Positions 25,527 through 36,101 of a DNA stretch of 64,000 nt are shown here, one piece after another. The DNA is from an uncultured Veillonellaceae bacterium (GTDB lineage: Bacteria; Bacillota; Negativicutes; Veillonellales; Negativicoccaceae). The notes under the pieces are model-generated. The model was not told the origin of the DNA. It was given only the letters and a program-made list of their open reading frames with translations, and did not search any database. How positions within the stretch are numbered: the stretch's first letter is position 1; every line of letters starts with the position of its first letter. A program made the translations under genes and the position numbers. The stretch lies in the NCBI GenBank assembly GCA_945876385.1, contig CAMCNU010000001.1, positions 310,001 to 374,000 on the forward strand, given 5' to 3'.

Positions 25527-28181
25527 TCAATCTCCTACTTGCTGCAAAAATGCCCGCCGTTCGGAAACAGCCGCCAGTTTTTCTTGATAATTCGCCAACT
25601 TTTTCCGCTCGCCGTCCACCACCGCCGACGGTGCCTTGGCCACAAAGGCTGCATTCGCCAATTTCTGTTCCAACCGGGCAATCTCCTGTGTCAGCTGCGC
25701 TTCTTCTTTGGCAATGCGGGCATTTTCTTTATCGACATCAATCAGACCTTGTAGCAGCAAGTAGACTTCCATGCCGTCGGTCACTGTCGTCATGGCATTT
25801 TCCGGTGACGGTTCTTGCCCCAGCAGTACCACTTCCTGCGCGTTGGCCAGGGTATGGAAATAACCGACATGGGATGCAATGACCGCATGCAAATCCTCCC
25901 GCTTCGGTCGAATCATCAAGCGACATTTGCGCCGCGGCTCGACGCCCGCTTCCGCACGCATGTTGCGTACCGCACGGATGGCTTCGCACACGCGTTCCAT
26001 TTGCTCTTCCTCCTGCGCAAATCGCCACGCGGCATCCGCCCTCGGCCAATCCGCCACGACCAGCGCCTTGCCTTGGTGCGGCAAATGCTGCCAAATATGC
26101 TCCGTCACAAAGGGCATAAACGGATGCAAAAGTGCCAATGCCTGCGACAACGTCCGCACGAGAACATATTGCGCGGTTTTCCGTGAAATCGGGTTATCGG
26201 TCGCATACAAACGTGGCTTGACCGCCTCAATATACCAGTCGCAGAAGGAATTCCAAACGAACTGATAAATACTGTCGGCCGCTTCCCCCAACTCAAACTT
26301 GTCCAAGTTGTGCGTCACATGCTCTGTGGTCGCCGCCAAACGTTCCAAAATCCAGCGATCCGCCAGTTCCAAATCGTCCGGCTGCGGCACATACGCTTCC
26401 TCATAGTCCGTCAAATTCATCAACACAAACTTGGCGGCATTCCATATCTTGTTGGCAAAGTTACGATTGGCTTCGACCCGTTCCATGTAAAAACGCATAT
26501 CGTTGCCGGGCGTATTGCCGGTGACCAAGGTAAAACGCAAGGCGTCGGCTCCGTATTCTTCAATCACTTCCAACGGATCAATGCCGTTACCGAGCGACTT
26601 GCTCATCTTCCGTCCTTGACTGTCGCGTACCAGACCGTGGATGAATACATGCCGGAAGGGCGCCTCTTTCATAAATTCCATTCCCGTAAACATCATCCGT
26701 GCGACCCAGAAGAAAATGATGTCATATCCCGTGACCAGCGTGCTGGTCGGATACCATTGCTGCAACTCCGGCGTTTTTTCGGGCCAGCCCATTGTCGAAA
26801 ACGGCCACAGCGCCGAGCTGAACCAAGTATCCAAGACATCCGGATCCTGCTTGACTTCGCCGCCGCAATGCGGGCATGCCGTCACATCTTCCCGGGCCAC
26901 CACCGTAGCACCGCAAGATTGACAGTACCACGCCGGTATTCGATGTCCCCACCACAATTGGCGTGAAATGCACCAATCACGAATATTGCTCAGCCAATGC
27001 ATATAGGTAGTGACAAAACGCGGCGGCACGAATTCGGTCTGCCCCTGTTGCACCGCTTCCATCGCCGGTCCTGCCAGCGGCTCCATTTTGACAAACCATT
27101 GTTTCGTCGTCAGCGGCTCGACAGTCGTATGACAGCGGGAGCAATGACCGACGGCATGTTCGGTCGGCTCCACCTTGACCAGCACGCCCTCTGCACGCAA
27201 CGCTTCAACAACCGCCTTGCGTGCCGCATACCGCTCCATCCCCGCAAAGCGCCCTGCCGCTTCATTAAGCGTACCGTCCAAGTTCAAAATCACAATCGAC
27301 GGCAAATCGTGCCGTGCACCGACCTCAAAGTCGTTCGGGTCATGTGCCGGCGTAATTTTTACCGCCCCGGTACCGTAGGCAGGATCGACATACGTATCCG
27401 CAACAATCGGGACTTCGCGACCGGCCAGCGGCACACGCAATGTTTTGCCGATGAAAGCCGTGTACCGTTCATCCTCCGGATGTACCGCCACCGCCGTGTC
27501 ACCCAAAATCGTTTCCGGCCTTGTTGTCGCAATCCGCACCGTACCGCCCCCGTCTGTCAACGGATAATCGACATAGTACAACTGTCCCTGTTCATCCTCA
27601 TATTCCACTTCGATATCCGACAGCGCCGTCTGGCATCGCGGACACCAGTTGGTAATTCGAAAACCTTGGTAAATCAATCCTTTTTCATACAGCGATACAA
27701 ATACTTCACGCACGGCTTTCGAGCACCCTTCATCCAATGTGAACCGCTCCCGCTGCCAATCACACGACGCCCCCAGACGACGAATCTGTTGACTGATTCG
27801 ATCGCCGAATTGTTGTTTCCATTCCCAGACACGTTCGACAAACTTTTCACGCCCTAAATCATCGCGTGTCAATCCTTCTTTGGCCAATTGCTCTTCGACC
27901 TTGATTTGGGTGGCAATCCCCGCGTGGTCTTTACCCGGCAGCCAGAGCGTATTGTACCCCTGCATCCGCTTGTAGCGAATCAACACATCTTGCAATGTGT
28001 CATCCAACGCATGCCCCATGTGCAGCTGGCCGGTGACATTCGGCGGCGGCAAGACAATCGAATATCCTTCCCGTGACGGATCAGGCTCTTGATGAAACAT
28101 GCCGTTTTCTTCCCAGTACGCATACCACTTGGTTTCCAGCTCCGACGGCCGGTACGTGCCTAAATCTTTATACTCTCCCAT
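25527..28181 (-). CDS. valS: Valyl-tRNA synthetase
   Basis: An 884-residue class I synthetase that charges tRNA-Val and edits Thr. HIGH motif is HMGHALDDTLQD, KMSKS motif is KMSKSLGNGIDP, and the C-terminal coiled-coil arm (about residues 815-880) is present. The start is strongly marked by GGAGG. It is controlled by the T-box leader directly upstream. Confidence 0.97.
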   Translation of the reverse strand: MGEYKDLGTYRPSELETKWYAYWEENGMFHQEPDPSREGYSIVLPPPNVTGQLHMGHALDDTLQDVLIRYKRMQGYNTLWLPGKDHAGIATQIKVEEQLAKEGLTRDDLGREKFVERVWEWKQQFGDRISQQIRRLGASCDWQRERFTLDEGCSKAVREVFVSLYEKGLIYQGFRITNWCPRCQTALSDIEVEYEDEQGQLYYVDYPLTDGGGTVRIATTRPETILGDTAVAVHPEDERYTAFIGKTLRVPLAGREVPIVADTYVDPAYGTGAVKITPAHDPNDFEVGARHDLPSIVILNLDGTLNEAAGRFAGMERYAARKAVVEALRAEGVLVKVEPTEHAVGHCSRCHTTVEPLTTKQWFVKMEPLAGPAMEAVQQGQTEFVPPRFVTTYMHWLSNIRDWCISRQLWWGHRIPAWYCQSCGATVVAREDVTACPHCGGEVKQDPDVLDTWFSSALWPFSTMGWPEKTPELQQWYPTSTLVTGYDIIFFWVARMMFTGMEFMKEAPFRHVFIHGLVRDSQGRKMSKSLGNGIDPLEVIEEYGADALRFTLVTGNTPGNDMRFYMERVEANRNFANKIWNAAKFVLMNLTDYEEAYVPQPDDLELADRWILERLAATTEHVTHNLDKFELGEAADSIYQFVWNSFCDWYIEAVKPRLYATDNPISRKTAQYVLVRTLSQALALLHPFMPFVTEHIWQHLPHQGKALVVADWPRADAAWRFAQEEEQMERVCEAIRAVRNMRAEAGVEPRRKCRLMIRPKREDLHAVIASHVGYFHTLANAQEVVLLGQEPSPENAMTTVTDGMEVYLLLQGLIDVDKENARIAKEEAQLTQEIARLEQKLANAAFVAKAPSAVVDGERKKLANYQEKLAAVSERRAFLQQVGD

Positions 28182-28196
28182 ACAAACCTCCTGCCA

Positions 28197-28425
28197 ACAA
28201 AAAAGATCTTTCCTCCCTTAGGACGAAAGATCACTTCCGCGGTACCACCTAACTTATCCGACGATCACTCAATGCGCATAACGGACGCTGCCGGGCGATG
28301 CTTTTCATCGCCGACTCCGGGGTGACTCGCGTCGGTCGCATTGCGGTCATTCCACCAGTCTGTCCGCTCTCTGTCAATGCCTCACGACGCTTCTTCCCAT
28401 CACAGTCGATACTTGTTCTCTTGTG
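28197..28425 (-). promoter_or_regulatory. T-box leader of valS-folC
   Basis: The conserved T-box core AGGTGGTACCGCGG is at 28237-28250. It is followed by a terminator (28205-28232) whose 5' arm GATCTTTC can alternatively pair in the antiterminator, then a T-run. A candidate specifier codon GTC followed by A is at 28324-28326, consistent with sensing uncharged tRNA-Val. Stem I is only roughly traced. Confidence 0.9.
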
Positions 28426-28429
28426 TTGT

Positions 28430-28459
28430 ATTGTACTAAACCGCATGCCAATCTGTCAA
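28430..28459 (-). promoter_or_regulatory. Promoter of valS T-box transcript
   Basis: TTGACA, 18 bp, TACAAT. The -35 box overlaps the stop codon of the upstream PLP-lyase gene. Confidence 0.75.
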
Positions 28460-29730
28460 ACGCGCATCCGTCCGAATCCGTCAGACTCCTCCGCCAACAA
28501 ACGTCGTGCCGCTTCCATGGCCGCGAGCACATTGTGTTCAAACACAAGGCCGCCCTGCAAGTACACCACATACGGATCGCGCATCGGGCCGTCGGCACTG
28601 ATTTCAATCGTTGACCCCTGCGAAAACGTGCCGGCCGCCATAATCACCGGATCGGAATAGCCCGGCAAATCGCCCGGTATCGGCCTCACAAAACCGTCCA
28701 CCGGAGAGTACGACTGGATTCCCTCACAAAAGCGTTGCATATTATCCGCACTGCGTAAAACCACGGATTGCACCAGATCGCTGCGAGACTCTCCCAGCTG
28801 CGGCGACACTTCATATCCCATGCGACTGAACAGTGCCGCCGCGAAATCCGCCCCCATCAAAGCCTGACCGACTACGTGCGGCGCCATAAACAAGCCCTGG
28901 AAAAACCAACGATACCCGCTCGCATACGAGCCCATCTCCGCGCCCAGTCCCGGCGCCGTCAATTGATGGGCCGTGCGCTCCACCAAGTCCTCGCGACCGA
29001 CGACATATCCTCCCGTCGGTGCCAAACCTCCGCCCGGGTTTTTAATCAACGAGCCCGCCACAATATCCGCTCCGAGTTCATAAGGCTCTTGCTGTCGTGT
29101 AAATTCGCCGTAGCAATTATCCACAAAACAAATCGTGCGCGGATTTTTTTCTTTAATCGTACGAATGATGTCTCGCATATCTTTCGGCAGCAAAGAGGCT
29201 CGTGCCGAATATCCTCGCGAGCGCTGAATCAGCGCCACTGTCGTATCCCGAGTAATACCGTCGGCAATCGCCTGCAAGTCATAGTGACCGTCCGGCGCAG
29301 GAATCTCCCGATACTTCACGCCGATGGACAGCAAGTTGCCCGGCGCGTCGCCGCGTGTGCCGATGACACTTTGCATGGTGTCGTACGGTGCCCCGACCAC
29401 CGCCACCAGTTCATCTTGCGGTCGCAACAACGCCAACAACACTGTCGCCAGCGTATGCGTGCCCGAAACAAAATGCGGTCGAACCAATGCCGCCGGCGCC
29501 TGAAAAACATGCGCAACGATTTCTTCCAGCTTTTCTCTCCCCGCGTCATTGTACCCGTAGCCACTGCTGCCGTGAAAATGGTGCTCCGACAGACGACACT
29601 CCCGAAATGCGCGGATCACCTTGTCCGTATTATACGAAACAATATCTTGATACTCGACAAATGCCTCACGACAATCCGCCAATGCCTCACGCTTTAATTC
29701 TTGCAGACGTAAATCAAGCGCCGTCGTCAT
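28456..29730 (-). CDS. PLP-dependent lyase, aluminium-resistance/YnbB family
   Basis: A 424-residue fold-type I PLP protein of the family annotated aluminium resistance or methionine gamma-lyase-like. [26 protein letters not shown] and the probable PLP lysine in [16 protein letters not shown] are visible. Related to cystathionine beta/gamma-lyases, but its physiological substrate is not established. The position after miaA-hfq is conserved in Firmicutes (ynbB). The start overlaps the hfq stop as ATGA and its ribosome-binding site is weak, so coupling is likely. Confidence 0.85.
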   Translation of the reverse strand: MTTALDLRLQELKREALADCREAFVEYQDIVSYNTDKVIRAFRECRLSEHHFHGSSGYGYNDAGREKLEEIVAHVFQAPAALVRPHFVSGTHTLATVLLALLRPQDELVAVVGAPYDTMQSVIGTRGDAPGNLLSIGVKYREIPAPDGHYDLQAIADGITRDTTVALIQRSRGYSARASLLPKDMRDIIRTIKEKNPRTICFVDNCYGEFTRQQEPYELGADIVAGSLIKNPGGGLAPTGGYVVGREDLVERTAHQLTAPGLGAEMGSYASGYRWFFQGLFMAPHVVGQALMGADFAAALFSRMGYEVSPQLGESRSDLVQSVVLRSADNMQRFCEGIQSYSPVDGFVRPIPGDLPGYSDPVIMAAGTFSQGSTIEISADGPMRDPYVVYLQGGLVFEHNVLAAMEAARRLLAEESDGFGRMRV

Positions 29731-29927
29731 CGTTGCACCGTCGAAATCGCATGCTTGTATACCAATTGCTCATGGCCGTTATTGACCAGCAGCACCGTAA
29801 AATTGTCGTATGCTTTAACCTGGCCTTTGAGCTGCACGCCGTTCACCAGGTAAATACTGAGCACCGCATTGTCTTTCTTGGCCTGTTCCAAATAGCTTTC
29901 TTGTAAATTAATCTTCGTGTCTCCCAT
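29727..29927 (-). CDS. hfq: RNA chaperone Hfq
   Basis: A 66-residue Sm-like hexameric RNA chaperone. The proximal-face Gln in INLQESYL, Sm1 ([22 protein letters not shown]) and the Sm2 YKHAIST motif are present. It lacks the long acidic C-terminal tail seen in enterobacteria. ATG 29927 (MGDTKINLQ) follows GGAG by 8 nt; a GTG three codons upstream is less likely. Overlaps the miaA stop by 20 bp. Confidence 0.96.
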   Translation of the reverse strand: MGDTKINLQESYLEQAKKDNAVLSIYLVNGVQLKGQVKAYDNFTVLLVNNGHEQLVYKHAISTVQR

Positions 29928-30858
29928 CCGATTCACTCCATTCCTGTTTGATTTCCGCCGCCAATTCCTGCACTGAGCGTACCGGTTTCATGTCGTCCGT
30001 CATGACCAGCGGACGGACATATACCATTCGCCGCAGCCATGTCCGTTGCCGCTTGGCGAATCGCCGCGTATTGCGCTGAATCAACTCCACCGTGCGCGAA
30101 TACGTTTGCGTTCCTTCAAAATACGGCCACCACTCTTTATAACCGATACCTTTGGCAGCCTGTGTTTGCACACCTTGACAGCGTTCATACAGCCAGCGCG
30201 CCTCCGCTTCCAAGCCTCCGGCAATCATCTCATCCACCCGCGCGTTGATGCGGGCATACATCCGCTCCCGTTCCGGCCACAGCGCATACACCGGGCCGCG
30301 GTACAACGGCGAGGAAGACGCCTTACCCGCACGATAATCGCCCCCGACGGACAGCACGGACAATGCGCGAATCAGTCGCTGCCGATCCGGGACGGGATGC
30401 GAGTCGAAATACTCCGGTGCACGAGTTTGCATTGCTTGTACCAAGCCTGTCAATCCCTCGCGCGCAAACACCGCTTCCCACTCGTGATACGCCTCTTGTA
30501 ACGCGCCGCATGCGGGGAAGTCATATCCTTCCAGCAAGGCCTGTACATAGAGTCCCGTCCCCCCGACAATCAACGGAATGCGTCCGCGCGAAGTAATATC
30601 CGCAATCCATTCTCGGGCATAGCGGCAAAACTCCGCCACCGTATATCCGTCAGTCACATCTTTGATGTCAATCAAGTGATGCACAACACCCTGTGCCTCG
30701 TCCGCTGTAATCTTTGCCGTGCCGATATTCAGCTGTCGATAGACCTGAAACGCATCGGCCGAAATGATTTCGCCGCCCAGCTCTCGTGCCAGCGCGACCC
30801 CCAATGCACTTTTCCCGGACGCGGTCGGTCCCATCACGGTGACGATTCGTTCATGCAT
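29908..30858 (-). CDS. miaA: tRNA dimethylallyltransferase
   Basis: A 316-residue enzyme that adds dimethylallyl to A37 of tRNAs reading UNN codons; MiaB, encoded in the same operon, then methylthiolates it. P-loop GPTASGKS, the [15 protein letters not shown] substrate loop and [13 protein letters not shown] are visible. ATG 30858 ([12 protein letters not shown]) has GGAG 9 nt upstream and overlaps the preceding methyltransferase gene by 8 bp. Confidence 0.95.
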   Translation of the reverse strand: MHERIVTVMGPTASGKSALGVALARELGGEIISADAFQVYRQLNIGTAKITADEAQGVVHHLIDIKDVTDGYTVAEFCRYAREWIADITSRGRIPLIVGGTGLYVQALLEGYDFPACGALQEAYHEWEAVFAREGLTGLVQAMQTRAPEYFDSHPVPDRQRLIRALSVLSVGGDYRAGKASSSPLYRGPVYALWPERERMYARINARVDEMIAGGLEAEARWLYERCQGVQTQAAKGIGYKEWWPYFEGTQTYSRTVELIQRNTRRFAKRQRTWLRRMVYVRPLVMTDDMKPVRSVQELAAEIKQEWSESDGRHED

Positions 30859-31624
30859 GTTGCCACACTCCATAGCATACCTTACTGTATTTACCGCCAC
30901 GCAATACATCGGGCGGATGCGTCCGCAACCACGCGCCGAAGGGACGCTCTTTGCGTACAATCCGTCCGCGGCAGACCCGTGTTGCCTCCCGCCAAAGCGC
31001 TTCGGTCATTCCCCCTTGCAGGCCCCAGCGCCGCACCGCTTGCAAATTACCGCTGCCTGGCACCGGATGCGTAAACATAAAATCAAAATAAATCAAATCA
31101 AATGACTCGCTTTCTTGCTGTGACAGGTAAGTAAGCGCATCCGTATGCCACAGATGAATGCGCTCGGCCGCCGCCAACGGCAATGCGCTTTCGGTTGTCT
31201 CCGCCAAACCGACTTTGCCGACGACATATAGCGGCCACGATGCCTCCAAGGCCACCACCTCCGCCCGTGTTGCGGCGGCCAACATCAATGCATCGCTCCC
31301 GATCCCGTACGTCGCATCCAAGATGCGTTGCGGGCGCATTTCCGCCGCAATGGCGCTCAAGTAGTCCTTGCCGTTCTGCTCCCATTCCCGCCACCGTAAC
31401 GCCGCCATATTCAGATGAAAACGGTTTCGAATACCGTCCGCGGCTACATAAAATCCGTCTTGCTCGACCACCAGCCACAAGTCGTGTCCTGTTTCCCGTG
31501 TCAACTGCGACAATCCTCGACCGCAACGCTCGATATAGGGGACTCCGAACCATGTCGCATAGCGGCGGGCACGTACCGTTTCCGCCGTGCCGCCCTTGCG
31601 GGCGACCACCGTTGCCATATTCAT
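30851..31624 (-). CDS. Class I SAM methyltransferase, DUF548/RsmJ-like
   Basis: A 257-residue protein with a Rossmann methyltransferase core: motif I LDATYGIGSDALMLA, acidic motif II (VVALEAS) and LIYFDFMFTHP near the motif IV position. It resembles the DUF548/RsmJ family; RsmJ methylates G1516 of 16S rRNA in E. coli, but whether this protein has that target is unknown. Start overlaps mutL as ATGA and its end overlaps miaA, so it is translated with the mismatch-repair/tRNA-modification genes. Confidence 0.78.
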   Translation of the reverse strand: MNMATVVARKGGTAETVRARRYATWFGVPYIERCGRGLSQLTRETGHDLWLVVEQDGFYVAADGIRNRFHLNMAALRWREWEQNGKDYLSAIAAEMRPQRILDATYGIGSDALMLAAATRAEVVALEASWPLYVVGKVGLAETTESALPLAAAERIHLWHTDALTYLSQQESESFDLIYFDFMFTHPVPGSGNLQAVRRWGLQGGMTEALWREATRVCRGRIVRKERPFGAWLRTHPPDVLRGGKYSKVCYGVWQHA

Positions 31625-33534
31625 GTCCGGCGAAAGAGTTGTGCCAAATCTTGCGGTGTAAAACGTACGATTACCGGTCGACCGTGCGGACAGACAAACG
31701 GCTTGTCCGTCGTGAACAAATCCGTAATCAATTGCCGCATCTGGCGCATTTGTAATCGGTGACCGGCCTTAATCGCGCCGCGACACGCGGCATATGCCAA
31801 CGTCCGATGACGCAGCTGTGCCCGATTCGGCGTATGGTATTCATGCAGGGCTTGCAAGGTTTCTTGTATCATTCGTTCATGCTCGTCCGTCGGCACATCC
31901 GCCGGCACTTCCGTAAAGCGGATAATCCGCGGTCCGGCCTGCTCCAACGCAAATCCCAGTTCCGTAAGCGCCTCACGATGCGCCAAGAGGAGGGAAACGT
32001 CCTGCGCATCCAAAGAAAGCATCAGCGGTACCAATAACTGTTGCGAAGGGATACGATCCGTCGCCTGACTCAAACGATCGTAGCGCACACGCTCGTGCGC
32101 GGCGTGCTGATCGATAATATACAAATCCTCTCCGCGCTGACAGATGATGAAACAGTCGGCAATCTGCCCCAGCGGCAGTACCGGCAACTCTTCTTCCGGC
32201 GCAACGGTAAACAAGGGCGTTTCCGTCTCCCGTGATTCGTCATACTGCCGCACCCAACTGGTTTCCTCCCAGCCGGTCGACACACTTCCCGCATACGGCG
32301 TCTCTCGTCCGACGGTCGACGAAGATCGCGGCGGCGCAACCGACAAGCGGGGTGTCGGAAACTCGTTTTGTGTCGGTATACGCGTGCTCTCCGTATCCGC
32401 CTCGCCTACTTCGGCACCGTTCGCCACGGCTCCGTGTGCGGTCGTTCCTGCCGCCTCGGCCTCCTGTGCCTGTTGCCAAAGGTCATTACGCCGCTGTACG
32501 CCGGCCGGCACCCGGCGAATATCCGTCGCAATCTCTTCCGGCGTATGTGCAGCAGTCAGCGCTCCCAATACCGCATGGTATACCGGTCGGAATACATCCT
32601 GCTCGGCGACGAATTTAATCTCGCGTTTTTGCGGATGCACATTCACATCCACCTGTTCCGGGTCGACCGTCACCACGAGCACCGCGACAGGATATCCCCG
32701 CTTGGGTAACAGCGACTGATAGGCATTCGTCAACGCCTTTGCCAGGACCGCATTCTCGACGACCCGCCGATTGACGATAAAGGTCTGCCAGTTACGAGAG
32801 CTTTTCAGCGTGGCCGGCTTACCGACCAGTCCGCAGATTTGCATTCCCTCATAGGATTCCGCAAACGGCAACATATCCGCTGCCAAATCCGTCCCGTAAA
32901 CCGCCGCAAAGGCATCTGCCAACGAGCCGTTCCCCGGCGTCTCCATCACCGCCCGCCCGTTATTAATCAAACGAAATGCCACCTCGGTATGCGCCAGCGC
33001 CAGTTTTCCGACCAATGCATGAATCCGTCCGCTTTCCGTACGCTCCGTTTTCAAAAACTTTTTTCGCGCCGGCGTATTGAAAAACAAGTCGGCAACCTCC
33101 ACTGTTGTACCGACCGCCGTCCCGATCTCCAACGGCTCACTCAGTGCGCCGCCCTCCACGCGGATTTGGAGACCGATTTCCGCATCCGGCGTCCGCGTGG
33201 TCAACGTCACTCTCGACACCGAGGCAATACTGGCCAATGCTTCGCCGCGAAACCCCATCGAGCTGACGGAAAAAATATCCTCCGCCTGACGGATTTTGCT
33301 TGTCGCATGACGGACAAACGCCAGCTTGACATCGTCGGGCGCCATCCCCTCGCCGTTATCCGTTACCCGTAAGTAACGAACCCCGCCTTCGGCGATTTCC
33401 ACTTCCACTTCCGTCGCGCCCGCATCGACACTGTTTTCGATTAACTCCTTTGCGACCGACATCGGCCGCTCGACGACCTCTCCGGCCGCAATTTGATTGG
33501 CCGTCTGCGCATCCAAAATATGAATCGTCGCCAT
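31621..33534 (-). CDS. mutL: DNA mismatch repair protein MutL
   Basis: A 637-residue MutL. The N-terminal GHKL ATPase has ANQIAAGEVVERP, ELIENSVDAGA and GFRGEALASIASVS. The C-terminal domain has the endonuclease metal site DQHAAHERVRYD, ACRGAIKAGHRL and CPHGRP, so it is the nicking type used by bacteria without MutH. The start is ATG 33534 in a TAATG overlap with the mutS stop; the in-frame upstream stretch is mutS sequence. Confidence 0.96.
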   Translation of the reverse strand: MATIHILDAQTANQIAAGEVVERPMSVAKELIENSVDAGATEVEVEIAEGGVRYLRVTDNGEGMAPDDVKLAFVRHATSKIRQAEDIFSVSSMGFRGEALASIASVSRVTLTTRTPDAEIGLQIRVEGGALSEPLEIGTAVGTTVEVADLFFNTPARKKFLKTERTESGRIHALVGKLALAHTEVAFRLINNGRAVMETPGNGSLADAFAAVYGTDLAADMLPFAESYEGMQICGLVGKPATLKSSRNWQTFIVNRRVVENAVLAKALTNAYQSLLPKRGYPVAVLVVTVDPEQVDVNVHPQKREIKFVAEQDVFRPVYHAVLGALTAAHTPEEIATDIRRVPAGVQRRNDLWQQAQEAEAAGTTAHGAVANGAEVGEADTESTRIPTQNEFPTPRLSVAPPRSSSTVGRETPYAGSVSTGWEETSWVRQYDESRETETPLFTVAPEEELPVLPLGQIADCFIICQRGEDLYIIDQHAAHERVRYDRLSQATDRIPSQQLLVPLMLSLDAQDVSLLLAHREALTELGFALEQAGPRIIRFTEVPADVPTDEHERMIQETLQALHEYHTPNRAQLRHRTLAYAACRGAIKAGHRLQMRQMRQLITDLFTTDKPFVCPHGRPVIVRFTPQDLAQLFRRT

Positions 33535-36101
33535 TACAGTCCCTTTCTTTCTTTCGCCTGCCGATTGAGACGATAGAGAATCTCCAGCGCCTCTATCGGC
33601 GATATACTCATCACATCCAGCTCGGCCAGTTCGTCCCAAATCCCCATGGTAAACAAATCCGTTTCCGGCTCCGCCGTCGTTACCGGACGAGACACCGTCG
33701 CCGTCCCTTGTGCCTCCAGCCCCGCCAGTACCGTTTCCGCTTCGCGCAGTACGTCTTTCGGCAAGCCCGCCAGCCGGGCAACATGAATCCCGTAACTGCG
33801 ATCTGCGCGTCCGGGAACAATTCTCCGCAAAAAACGGATACTGCCCTTGTTTTCTTTGACGGAAACCGTATAATTACGAATTCCCGTATCCGTATCTTCC
33901 AGGTCGGTCAATTCATGATAATGGGTCGCAAAGAGAGTGAATGCACCGATTTTTCGGCTGATATATTCCATCACCGCCCGCGCGATACTCATTCCGTCAT
34001 AGGTGCTGGTCCCGCGCCCGATTTCATCGAGCAACAATAAGCTGTGCCGATCCGCTTGCTGTAAAATATGCGCGACTTCGCGCATCTCGACCATGAATGT
34101 GCTTTGCCCCGTCGAAATATCGTCACTGGCACCGATTCGCGTAAAAATACGATGTACGGGGTAGAGTTTCGCCGATTGTGCCGGAATATATGAACCCGCT
34201 TGTGCCATCAAGACCAGCACGGCTACTTGGCGCATGTAGGTTGATTTGCCTGCCATATTCGGCCCGGTAATCAGCATCCCGGTGCATTCCTCACGCTGCA
34301 GAACCGTGTCGTTCGGTACAAATAATTCCCGTTGCATCGCGGCGTCCAGCATCGGGTGTCGCCCTTCCCGAATCACAATCTGCTCAGTCGTGCCGAATTC
34401 GGGTCGCGTGTATCGACGCTCCTGCGCCACTTGCGCCAACGCCGCCAACACATCCGCCTCGGCGACGATCGCTGCGGTCTGTTGCAAACGCGAAATATGC
34501 GGTCGAATATCGCGCAATATTTCCTTAAAGAGATGATGCTCCAGCACGACGATTCGTTCCTGTGCGTGCAAGACCTTGACCTCAAATTCCTTAAGCTCCG
34601 GAGTAATATAGCGTTCCGCATTGGCCAGCGTCTGCTTACGCACAAAATACGCCGGCGCCTGCTCCGATTGGGAACGCGGGATTTCAAAATAATATCCGAA
34701 CACATTATTGAATCCGATTTTCAGTTTCAGACCGGTTTTTGATTTTTCTTCTTCTTCCAGTTCCTGTATCCAACGCCGGTTATCATGAATCAACAGGCGC
34801 AGCTCATCCAATTCCTCGCTGTACCCTTCCCGAATAAATCCGCCGTCACGCAGCAAGCCGGCCTCATCCGTCAATGCCCGCCCGAGCCACGCGGCCATCT
34901 CCGTGTGCAACTCCAGCCCGCTTGCCAATGTTTGCCATCGTGCGGCAGGCGCGGCCTGCATGTCGGCTTGAATCAGCGGTAATTGCAACAGCGAGGTGCG
35001 CAATGCGACCAAATCTTTCGGGCTTGCCGTTTCCATTTCTACCCTGGTCACAATGCGGGCAAAATCAAATACTTGCGCAAGCTTGTCCCGCAAACTGTCT
35101 TTTAGTCGGGCTTGTGCCAGCATTGCCGCAATCGCTTCCTGCCGTGTTTCAATCGCGACGATATCAATCAGCGGCGACTCCAGCCAGGACCGCAACAAGC
35201 GGCTGCCCATGGCGGTTTGTGTCTTGTCCAACAACGCATACAGTGTCCCGCGACGGCTGCCGTCCCGTAGGTTTTTGATAATTTCCAAATGTCGCAGGCA
35301 ATCACTGTCAAGTACCATCCGATCCGCTGCCCGCAATCGTGTCAAGCGTGTAAACTGCCCCGCATCTCGCCGCAAGGTATCACGCAGGTATACGAACAAC
35401 CGCCGCAATGCCTGCCGTACCAGTCCGTCCTCCGGAATGTCGTCGGGATCAATTCCGCCGTACGCACTGTCATCCGAATCCGTTGTCGGGCGATCGACAC
35501 TGATGAGCGTATTCCCCAAATGAGACTGCACATAGTCACGTACCATGGTCGCCCATTCGTCGTCGCCGGCCACTATCATTTCACTCGGCGCGTAGACATT
35601 CAACTGATCGAGCAAGCTCGCCGTCTCGTCACGCGCAAACCGCTCCCAGCGGCACTCGCCGACCGACACCTCCGCGAGGAGCAACACAACGGCCTGCTCC
35701 GTGGCACAGACGTACGCCAAATAATTTCGACCGGTATCATGCGCGCCTTCTTGCAACAAAATCGTTCCCGGTGTAATCACCCGTACGACACCGCGTTTGA
35801 CAAGTCCTTTGACGGCTCGCGGGTCTTCCAGCTGCTCACAAATCGCTACGCGATACCCCTTGCGAATCAAACGGGCAATATAGGTATCGGCCGAATGATA
35901 CGGCACACCGCACATCGGGGCGCGTTCATTATTCCCGGCTGCGCGCCCTGTCAATGTCAACTCCAATTCTTTGGAAACCAGCACGGCATCATCAAAAAAC
36001 ATCTCATAAAAATCGCCCAAGCGAAAAAATAAAATGTCATTCGGATGCTCCGCTTTCAGCTCCTGATATTGTTGCATCATCGGAGTCGGCTGTTTGCTCA
36101 T
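33534..36101 (-). CDS. mutS: DNA mismatch repair protein MutS
   Basis: An 855-residue mismatch sensor. The N-terminal mismatch-binding FYEMF motif, the clamp and lever domains, Walker A GPNMAGKSTYMRQ and LLLDEIGRGTSTYDG are present. Length is normal for MutS1. The ATG overlaps the miaB stop (ATGA); GGAG is 12 nt upstream, a weak site that fits coupling. Confidence 0.97.
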   Translation of the reverse strand: MSKQPTPMMQQYQELKAEHPNDILFFRLGDFYEMFFDDAVLVSKELELTLTGRAAGNNERAPMCGVPYHSADTYIARLIRKGYRVAICEQLEDPRAVKGLVKRGVVRVITPGTILLQEGAHDTGRNYLAYVCATEQAVVLLLAEVSVGECRWERFARDETASLLDQLNVYAPSEMIVAGDDEWATMVRDYVQSHLGNTLISVDRPTTDSDDSAYGGIDPDDIPEDGLVRQALRRLFVYLRDTLRRDAGQFTRLTRLRAADRMVLDSDCLRHLEIIKNLRDGSRRGTLYALLDKTQTAMGSRLLRSWLESPLIDIVAIETRQEAIAAMLAQARLKDSLRDKLAQVFDFARIVTRVEMETASPKDLVALRTSLLQLPLIQADMQAAPAARWQTLASGLELHTEMAAWLGRALTDEAGLLRDGGFIREGYSEELDELRLLIHDNRRWIQELEEEEKSKTGLKLKIGFNNVFGYYFEIPRSQSEQAPAYFVRKQTLANAERYITPELKEFEVKVLHAQERIVVLEHHLFKEILRDIRPHISRLQQTAAIVAEADVLAALAQVAQERRYTRPEFGTTEQIVIREGRHPMLDAAMQRELFVPNDTVLQREECTGMLITGPNMAGKSTYMRQVAVLVLMAQAGSYIPAQSAKLYPVHRIFTRIGASDDISTGQSTFMVEMREVAHILQQADRHSLLLLDEIGRGTSTYDGMSIARAVMEYISRKIGAFTLFATHYHELTDLEDTDTGIRNYTVSVKENKGSIRFLRRIVPGRADRSYGIHVARLAGLPKDVLREAETVLAGLEAQGTATVSRPVTTAEPETDLFTMGIWDELAELDVMSISPIEALEILYRLNRQAKERKGL

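Noticed and set aside
33535-33639. 35-residue N-terminal extension of MutL
   Set aside because: It is mutS sequence in another frame, and the TAATG junction with MATIHILD is the normal MutL start.
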